DNA of 10,091 bases from JAWXTP01 sp044433415 (lineage in GTDB: Bacteria; Bacteroidota; Bacteroidia; Bacteroidales; Rikenellaceae): positions 1 through 10,091 of the forward strand of contig JAWXTP010000111.1 of the NCBI GenBank assembly GCA_044433415.1, in the 5' to 3' direction. Under the pieces are notes generated by a model. The model worked only from the letters and a program-made list of their open reading frames with translations. It searched no databases and was not told the origin of the DNA. Shown here in pieces: positions 5,161 to 10,091 of the stretch. The stretch's first letter is position 1. Every line of letters begins with the position of its first letter. The position numbers and the translations under genes were made by a program.

Positions 5161-5203
5161 CTAAAGGCAGTGTCAGAATCTTTGACACTGCCTTTAGTGT
5201 TTT
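5161..5203 (+). terminator. Intrinsic terminator after the TSUP gene
   Basis: CTAAAGGCAGTGTCA (5161-5175) and TGACACTGCCTTTAG (5183-5197) form a perfect 15-bp stem with a 7-base loop, followed by TGTTTTA. It starts 11 bp after the stop codon. The near-symmetric sequence might also act on minus-strand transcripts, but no minus-strand gene ends here. Confidence 0.85.
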
Positions 5204-5222
5204 ATGAGTGTATTTCTAAAAT

Positions 5223-5350
5223 ATAAAATAGCTATTTTATGTTACTTTTAGACAAAAAATAGTTTTAAAAAGCTATTTTATACCATAAAAAAATACTTAT
5301 TACCTAAATTGCCCTAAAATATTGCACTTTTTTACCTAGTAATAGCTATT
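5223..5350. promoter_or_regulatory. Three AATAG/CTATT palindromes upstream of the porin promoter
   Basis: ATAAAATAGCTATTTTAT (5223-5240) is a perfect 18-bp palindrome. AAAATAG (5256-5262) and CTATTTT (5273-5279) repeat the half-sites with a 10-base spacer. AATAGCTATT (5341-5350) is a perfect 10-bp palindrome overlapping the -33 box of the downstream promoter. Shared half-sites, one at the promoter and two upstream, look like an operator array. The regulator is unknown; the half-sites do not match the classical Fur 6-mer GATAAT. Confidence 0.45.
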
Positions 5351-5379
5351 GTTTACACACCCTCTTCACAATACCTTTG
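5349..5379 (+). promoter_or_regulatory. Bacteroidota-type promoter for the porin-imelysin-DHOR genes
   Basis: TTG at 5349-5351 (within ATTGTTTA) is followed after 20 bp by TACCTTTG (5372-5379), an exact match to TAnnTTTG at the standard spacing. Transcription would begin a few bases later, leaving a leader of about 20-25 bases before the ATG at 5409. A longer reading frame that starts upstream at this TTG is therefore not the real start. Confidence 0.75.
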
Positions 5380-5408
5380 TACCCGTGAAAAATCATAAAC
5401 TATATAAC

Positions 5409-6782
5409 ATGAAAAAAAGTTTACTATTACTTATGGTCTTTGCGGCATTGTCGAGTAATGCTCAGGAGAAGACAGACTACGAAAAACTTCTTGAAAGAAT
5501 AGAGGTACTGGAAACAGAAGTCAAAGAGGCGAAGGAAACAAAAGCTAATGAGGCTAAAGAAGAAAAAAAAGAATCTCGAATAATCTTTGGCGGCTATGGT
5601 GAAGCTACAATGAGTCGTCACTACTATAGTAACTCTTGGCAAAGATATGCTCTACCTACTAAATATGCTGATGATAACGGGTATGGTCGTTTCGACCTTC
5701 CTCACGCGGTATTTATGGTGGGTTACGATTTTGGTAAAGGCTGGAGTTTTGGTGCTGAAATAGAATTTGAACATGGTGGTGTAGGTGCTACAGTTGAAAT
5801 TGAAGAAGAAGAGACTGGCGAGTACGAAACAGAAGTAGAATCTGGCGGTGAGGTAGTGTTAGAGCAATTTTGGATTAATAAAAAATGGAATGATGCTCTT
5901 AACCTAAAAATGGGACACATAGTTGTTCCTGTAGGTTTCACTAATAAATATCACCTTCCAAATCAATATTTTGGAGTTTTCCGACCAGAGGGTGATGCTC
6001 AAATCATACCTAATGTATGGCACCAAACAGGAGCTAGTTTCTGGGGTGATTATAAAGATTGGAGTTATGAAGTTATGTTTATCTCAGGTCTTGATGCAGA
6101 CCGTTTCTCACCTGAAAACTGGGTTGGTGGTAGCGCAGGTACTGTTTATGAATTCGAAATTGCAACTAGTTATGCAGGAGCCTTTAGAGTTGACAACCGA
6201 AGTGTCAAAAACTTAACTTTAGGTTTAAGTGGTTACTATGGTCATAGTGCTAACAATACTCTAAATAGTTATAGCTACACAAACTCTGCTAAAGGAGCAA
6301 TTGCAATAGGAGCTCTAGACTGGACTTACAAACCTAAAGATTTCATTTTCCGAGGTGGTGTTATTTATGGTAACTTATCAGATTCTTACGCTATTACAGC
6401 AGGTAATGCTGGTGCAACAAACAACTCTCCAACTCCTAGAAAACCAGCAGTAGGTAAAACAGCAATTTCTATAGGTATGGAAGCCGGTTATAACTTATTT
6501 GGATTCTGTGATAAACTATCTAAACAAAATCAAACCCTATATGCTTTTGGTCGCTATGATTATTACGACTCAATGTTTTCAACTCAATCAGGTGTACCTG
6601 ACTACAAATACTGGGAACGTGAGTGTTATGCTTTTGGTTTAAACTACTCTCCTATGAGACAAATTGTAATAAAGGCTGAATACCAAATGCGTAACCTGGT
6701 AGACCCTACTTATAATGATGAAAACACTCTTTCACTAGGAGTAACATGGACTGGTTTCTTTACTAAAGGTTCTATGCGTTAG
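5409..6782 (+). CDS. Outer-membrane porin-like beta-barrel with N-terminal coiled coil
   Basis: This 457-residue protein was started at MKKSLLLLMVFAALSSNAQ, a textbook signal peptide cleaved near AQ. Residues about 20-57 (YEKLLERIEVLETEVKEAKE and a lysine/glutamate-rich stretch) form a coiled coil, perhaps a periplasmic trimerisation or peptidoglycan-facing segment. From about residue 58 (IIFGGYGEATMS) to the end there are alternating amphipathic strands with aromatic girdles and acidic loops (EIEFEHGG, GHIVVPVGF, KAEYQMRNLV), as in porins of the phosphate-selective O/P type. The acidic insert around EIEEEETGEYETEVESGGE could be an external loop. It lies 30 bp before the imelysin gene and leads the gene set, so it probably admits or supports uptake of the same substrate. 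The exact family is uncertain. Confidence 0.75.
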   Translation: MKKSLLLLMVFAALSSNAQEKTDYEKLLERIEVLETEVKEAKETKANEAKEEKKESRIIFGGYGEATMSRHYYSNSWQRYALPTKYADDNGYGRFDLPHAVFMVGYDFGKGWSFGAEIEFEHGGVGATVEIEEEETGEYETEVESGGEVVLEQFWINKKWNDALNLKMGHIVVPVGFTNKYHLPNQYFGVFRPEGDAQIIPNVWHQTGASFWGDYKDWSYEVMFISGLDADRFSPENWVGGSAGTVYEFEIATSYAGAFRVDNRSVKNLTLGLSGYYGHSANNTLNSYSYTNSAKGAIAIGALDWTYKPKDFIFRGGVIYGNLSDSYAITAGNAGATNNSPTPRKPAVGKTAISIGMEAGYNLFGFCDKLSKQNQTLYAFGRYDYYDSMFSTQSGVPDYKYWERECYAFGLNYSPMRQIVIKAEYQMRNLVDPTYNDENTLSLGVTWTGFFTKGSMR

Positions 6783-6812
6783 ACAATACTAATAATAATA
6801 TAAAACAAAACA

Positions 6813-8048
6813 ATGAAAAAATTTAATTCTTTTTTTGCAGTAGCTTTATGCGCAACTGCGCTAACATTTACATCTTGTGAAGATGATAATGATTTAACTG
6901 AAGGCTTAACTGAATCTCAAAATGGCTTTGTTACAAGCTATGCAGAAAATATAGTTATAGCTCGTTACTCAGAATTAGCAACTAATGCTAAAACTTTATT
7001 AACTGCTGCTGAGGCTATTCAATCTTCTTCAGCTGCTGACAAAACAACTTTAATTGCTACAGCTGCTACAGCTTGGGAAGCTGCTCGTATTTCTTGGGAA
7101 CGTACAGAGGCTTACCTTTTCGGACCAGTAGACCAAGCAGGTATTGACCCAGGTATTGACTCATGGCCTCTAGTGCTTCCTGACTTACAGGACAAAATCC
7201 AAAACTGGAGTGAATCTGATAATTACCTTGCTGCTGATGGCGGTGACCTAAAAGGTTTCCACGCTATTGAATATATGTTATTTGCTGATGGTTATGCAAA
7301 ATTAACTTCAATTTCAAACTTTGATAGTGAATATGCTGTTAGTCAAGGTTCACTTACAGATGCTGAATTTGAAGACAACCTAGAAAGCTACTTAGTAGCT
7401 GTATGTACTGAGCTTTACCGTTGTGTACTTCAACTAGAAGCTGAATGGGATTTAGATGGCTTATCAACTACTAAATATGCTGATTACACTGCTTTTGGTT
7501 CTCAAATTAGTCTTGTTACTGTTGGTGGTAACTATGGCGAAATCTTTAGCACACCTTCATTTGATAATGCTTACTATTCATCTTTCAACGCTTGCGTAAG
7601 TGAAGCATTACAAGGTGCTATTGGTATTGCTGACGAAGTTGCTAACATTAAAATAGCTGACCCTATTAATGCTGAGGTTGCTTCTGCTGGTACTGGCCTA
7701 CTAGAAGTTGAATCATGGTTTAGCCACAACTCAATCTCTGACTTCACAAATAATATCCGTGGTATCAAGGAAGCTTATATGGGTAAACTTTGCACTACAG
7801 AATCTTCATTTGATACAGATACAACACCTGCTACTAACTCTATTGGTTATTTATTAGCACAAGTTGATGCTACTGCTGCTGCTGAAACTGTTGCTGCTCT
7901 TAATGCTGCTATCGCTGCTGTAAAAGCTATGCCAGCTCCATTTAGAGATAACCTTTCTTGGAGCACAGAGAACTTAGCTGCTCAAGCTGCTATCACTGCT
8001 GCACAAGAAGCTCTTGAAGATGCTGAAACAATTTTATTAAACAACTAA
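6813..8048 (+). CDS. Imelysin-family (M75-like) lipoprotein, likely iron-linked
   Basis: This 411-residue protein has a lipoprotein signal ending TFTSC (Cys22) followed by EDDND, an acidic tract resembling the lipoprotein export signal that sends Bacteroidota lipoproteins to the cell surface. The imelysin domain shows AWEAARISWERTEAYLFGPV (residues about 87-106), the GxHxxE motif GFHAIEY (His150, Glu153), and a second-half motif NNIRGIKEAYMGKL. Imelysins (IrpA, IcmP, EfeO/AlgP7 relatives) are associated with iron uptake, and GxHxxE is their proposed metal site; peptidase activity is disputed. The C-terminal part is rich in alanine. The gene follows the porin by 30 bp and precedes the di-heme protein, a pairing seen at imelysin loci elsewhere. 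Confidence 0.9.
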   Translation: MKKFNSFFAVALCATALTFTSCEDDNDLTEGLTESQNGFVTSYAENIVIARYSELATNAKTLLTAAEAIQSSSAADKTTLIATAATAWEAARISWERTEAYLFGPVDQAGIDPGIDSWPLVLPDLQDKIQNWSESDNYLAADGGDLKGFHAIEYMLFADGYAKLTSISNFDSEYAVSQGSLTDAEFEDNLESYLVAVCTELYRCVLQLEAEWDLDGLSTTKYADYTAFGSQISLVTVGGNYGEIFSTPSFDNAYYSSFNACVSEALQGAIGIADEVANIKIADPINAEVASAGTGLLEVESWFSHNSISDFTNNIRGIKEAYMGKLCTTESSFDTDTTPATNSIGYLLAQVDATAAAETVAALNAAIAAVKAMPAPFRDNLSWSTENLAAQAAITAAQEALEDAETILLNN

Positions 8049-8088
8049 TAATTGGTTTTTCAAAACTCAATTAAATAAGTTTTATTTC

Positions 8089-8128
8089 AACGATGAGGCA
8101 ATAGAATTATTTCTGTTGTCTCATTGTT
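8089..8128 (+). promoter_or_regulatory. 18-bp mRNA hairpin just before the di-heme protein gene
   Basis: AACGATGAGGCAATAGAA (8089-8106) and TTCTGTTGTCTCATTGTT (8111-8128) pair along all 18 positions around a 4-base loop when read as plus-strand RNA, with 3 of the pairs being G-U. On the minus strand those positions would be A-C mismatches, so selection on the plus transcript is implied. It ends 17 bases before the ATG at 8146 and is followed by A-rich sequence rather than a T-run. It is more likely a stability or translation-control element, or a processing site, than a simple terminator. Confidence 0.65.
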
Positions 8129-8145
8129 ATAAAAAAAATATTTTT

Positions 8146-9867
8146 ATGTCAAACAAAAGTAATTACCTATATTTTTTAGCAACTTTAATATTTGCAGTAG
8201 GTTGCGCGAACGATGACAATCAAGACAATACATCCGAGAATAATGAATTTCCTGACTATTACTATACAGGTGGTGAACTAGGTACATCAACTATTTGGGA
8301 AAGCAAATGTTTTGAACAACCTTCGGAAGCTGTTGATGCTGCAGGATTAGCAAACGCTTTTCTACATGGCGAAGGAATTTTTGAGGGCAATTTTGTTACT
8401 GAAGCAACAGACGAGACGTATCCTATGCGTGGTAAAGGACCTCTTTCTATTCGTTCAATGTGTTTATATTGCCACCCTGGATATGGTCACGGCAAGCGTT
8501 TAGGAGATTATGGAAATGATGTGGTTGGTTTTAATACTACATCAAGAGAAACGGGTAATGGTTATCTTCTTGTGGTGTATGGAGCTGGAGCAGATGGTGC
8601 ATTTGGGGGTGATGAGGTTATTACTTCTGGAATTACAGGTAGCACGTGGCAAAACCCTAATGCAGAAGATGATTCTTATGTATCTGAATTAACAGGTATG
8701 CCACAAACACAGTCTATAAGTCCATTTAAAGAACCTATAGATGAAAATAAAATAGAAATTAAATGGCTTAAGTATACTGATGAACATGGCAACCAGTTTG
8801 CAGATGGCACTACCTATGATTTGATTTATCCCGAGGTAATTATACCAGACGATGCTTTTGCCTATAAAAATGAAAATTTAACAAATGGAAATTACAAGGT
8901 AAAATTAGAAGCTACTATAGGAATTTATGGTACTGGTCTTTTAGATGCTATTACAGAAGATGATATTGACGATGAATACGCTAGTCAATTAAGCGAAGTA
9001 TATGGTGGTCGTCGTGGTGCAGACAAGGCGCAACCTGATGGTTCTGTACGTAAAGGTAGATTTACCTATGGTTTAACTCGTGGTACTTTACAATATGGTG
9101 CAGGTTCAAATGCTATATGGAACATTACTAATGTAACAAAAGAGGGCGCTAACCGTGAGCAACACTCAAACTATATGACAGATTTCTATGCTGACGCTGC
9201 TGCAAATGACCCAGAGATATTAGCAGCCTTACCTGACACTTACTATGCTTTTCTTATAGGTGACACAGAGGAAGAGACTAAGATTAAGGTTTACAACTAC
9301 TTAAGATTTAATAGCACATCAGGCGAAAGACGTTATACTAGTTATACAGATGTTGATGCAACGACACAATTTAGTCCAGAATTACCTCTTGAAGATTATA
9401 TTGATTTTATGGTTTGGCACCGTGGTTTAGCTGTCCCTGCTGCACGTAATACAGGAACTACAGAATTTGAAAGAGGACGTGAATTATTCTCTCAAATGAG
9501 TTGTGATAAATGCCACCGTCCTTCATGGACTACAGGTCCTGATAATTATGTGGGTGATGCTGATTTAGTAGATCAACTACCTACTTACCCTTATCAGAAA
9601 ATATGGCCTTATACAGATATGTTACAACATAACCTTGGTATGAAAAACAACATACGTACAGGTTGGTGTCGTACTACACCTCTTTGGGGTCGTTACCTAA
9701 ACCTTGTTGCTAATGGTGAGAGTAGTCACCTACACGATATGCGTGCTCGTAACTACGAAGAAGCTATTATGTGGCACAAAGGTCAAGGTAAATATTCTAG
9801 TGACCAATTCCGTGAACTATCAGCAGAAGATAGAGCTGCTGTAGTTAAGTTCTTACAATCAATCTAG
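8146..9867 (+). CDS. Di-heme c-type oxidoreductase lipoprotein (DHOR/DUF1111)
   Basis: This 573-residue protein was started at ATG 8146 (MSNKSNYLYFLATLIFAVGC); an upstream TTG in the same frame lies in the hairpin and is rejected. Cys20 is the lipobox cysteine, followed by ANDDNQDN, again an acidic surface-export-like tract. Two heme-binding CxxCH motifs are present: C106-L-Y-C109-H110 and C453-D-K-C456-H457. Conserved family blocks include FERGRELFSQMSCDKCHRP, WPYTDMLQHNLG, CRTTPLWGRY and LHDMRARNYEEAIMWH. They match the DHOR/DUF1111 'thiol oxidoreductase' family, distantly related to MauG and cytochrome c peroxidases. It is longer than usual because of a large central region. Paired with imelysin it probably changes the redox state of a metal or ligand; the true substrate is unknown. 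Confidence 0.9.
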   Translation: MSNKSNYLYFLATLIFAVGCANDDNQDNTSENNEFPDYYYTGGELGTSTIWESKCFEQPSEAVDAAGLANAFLHGEGIFEGNFVTEATDETYPMRGKGPLSIRSMCLYCHPGYGHGKRLGDYGNDVVGFNTTSRETGNGYLLVVYGAGADGAFGGDEVITSGITGSTWQNPNAEDDSYVSELTGMPQTQSISPFKEPIDENKIEIKWLKYTDEHGNQFADGTTYDLIYPEVIIPDDAFAYKNENLTNGNYKVKLEATIGIYGTGLLDAITEDDIDDEYASQLSEVYGGRRGADKAQPDGSVRKGRFTYGLTRGTLQYGAGSNAIWNITNVTKEGANREQHSNYMTDFYADAAANDPEILAALPDTYYAFLIGDTEEETKIKVYNYLRFNSTSGERRYTSYTDVDATTQFSPELPLEDYIDFMVWHRGLAVPAARNTGTTEFERGRELFSQMSCDKCHRPSWTTGPDNYVGDADLVDQLPTYPYQKIWPYTDMLQHNLGMKNNIRTGWCRTTPLWGRYLNLVANGESSHLHDMRARNYEEAIMWHKGQGKYSSDQFRELSAEDRAAVVKFLQSI

Positions 9868-9927
9868 TAATAACATAAATTATATAGGGGGAGTTTAATA
9901 GAAGTACCCTATAATATTAATAACATG

Positions 9928-9964
9928 GGGGTAAAGAGTTTAAAAACTCTTGCCCCTTTCTTTG
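9928..9964 (+). terminator. Terminator-like hairpin after the di-heme protein gene
   Basis: GGGGTAAAGAGTTT (9928-9941) and AAACTCTTGCCCC (9944-9956) pair with one bulged A and one G-U, followed by TTTCTTTG. This fits an intrinsic terminator or attenuator and lies only 9 bp before the next ATG. A weaker dyad, TATAGGG (9883-9889) with CCCTATA (9907-9913), precedes it. If it works as a partial terminator, the next gene would be expressed at a lower level by read-through. I see no separate promoter for that gene. Confidence 0.65.
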
Positions 9965-9973
9965 CAAAATATA

Positions 9974-10091
9974 ATGACTAAAAAAATAGCCTTTTCTTTA
10001 TACTTTATTATTACATGCGTACTTATTGCCGCTACAGTTATTGAGAAGTTTGAGGGTACTACATATATTCAAGAGAATGTTTATACGACAT
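9974..10091 (+). CDS. Cytochrome c maturation protein, ResB/CcsA type (5' end)
   Basis: Only the first 39 codons are in the window: MTKKIAFSLYFIITCVLIAA, then TVIEKFEGTTYIQENVYTT. One transmembrane helix is followed by A-T-V-I-E-K and G-T-x-Y-x-x-x-x-V-Y. This matches the start of the ResB-like part of Bacteroidota CcsBA-type heme lyases, which typically read AATIVEK...GT. Such proteins move heme across the membrane and attach it to CxxCH motifs. Its place directly after a protein with two CxxCH motifs supports the call. The gene is cut by the window edge. Confidence 0.7.
   Translation, partial: MTKKIAFSLYFIITCVLIAATVIEKFEGTTYIQENVYTT

Noticed and set aside
5349..5408. A 20-codon upstream extension of the porin gene starting at TTG
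   Set aside because: It overlaps the -33/-7 promoter and would put residues before an otherwise perfect signal peptide at MKKSLLLL.
5427..5941. Two minus-strand frames opposite the porin gene
   Set aside because: They are low-complexity antisense translations (phenylalanine runs opposite lysine-rich codons) lying entirely within a well-supported gene.
7860..8045. The alanine-rich GCTGCT tract at the end of the imelysin gene as a microsatellite or frameshift site
   Set aside because: The translation stays helical and in frame to a normal stop, and alanine-rich C-terminal helices are plausible for this all-helical fold.
8116..8145. A 10-codon upstream extension of the di-heme protein starting at TTG
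   Set aside because: The start lies in the 3' arm of the hairpin, and the ATG at 8146 begins a normal lipoprotein signal.

Overview
The window is an AT-rich stretch from a member of the Bacteroidota, most likely Bacteroidales. The evidence is an NVEALA-type peptide gene next to a TolB-like/6-bladed beta-propeller lipoprotein, lipoproteins with acidic residues right after the lipobox cysteine, a -33/-7 promoter of the TTG-N20-TAnnTTTG type, and starts preceded by A-rich sequence instead of a Shine-Dalgarno motif. No rRNA, tRNA or CRISPR array was seen.

Left part (1-1265) is a degraded zone. It holds the end of an unidentified plus-strand gene, an AT-rich intergenic repeat (157-275), and a shortened IS3-family (IS150-like) element at about 457-1044. 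In that element OrfA is intact, but OrfB survives only as an N-terminal scrap with an in-frame stop. The element abuts a 61-codon minus-strand fragment that resembles the N-terminus of Bacteroidota transglutaminase-like lipoproteins. The fragment has lost its signal peptide at a perfect 15-bp palindrome and its remainder at the IS end.

Middle part (1279-3953, minus strand) is the most interesting region: an NVEALA-type secreted peptide whose tail has six cysteines, then a beta-propeller lipoprotein, then a thioredoxin-fold lipoprotein with CxxC, as an apparent operon. Upstream lies a second small CxxC protein without a visible signal peptide. Between that gene and the NVEALA gene is a compact, GC-richer element whose arms can form two crossing helices and a capping hairpin (3442-3520). 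It is followed by another hairpin and by operator-like dyads just before the NVEALA gene. The whole block (276-4055) lies between two copies, roughly 89% identical by eye, of a ~119-bp direct repeat.

Right part (4394-10091, plus strand) starts with a stand-alone TSUP (TauE/SafE-type) exporter closed by a strong terminator. A clear promoter then begins a second gene set: an outer-membrane porin-like beta-barrel with an N-terminal coiled coil, an imelysin (M75) lipoprotein, a di-heme c-type oxidoreductase lipoprotein (DHOR/DUF1111, two CxxCH), and the first 39 codons of a ResB/CcsA-type cytochrome c maturation protein. Imelysin-DHOR pairs are known from iron-linked loci in other bacteria, so I infer a cell-envelope iron (or other metal) handling system with the means to attach its own heme. 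Palindromes at and upstream of its promoter and an RNA hairpin between imelysin and DHOR are candidate control points.
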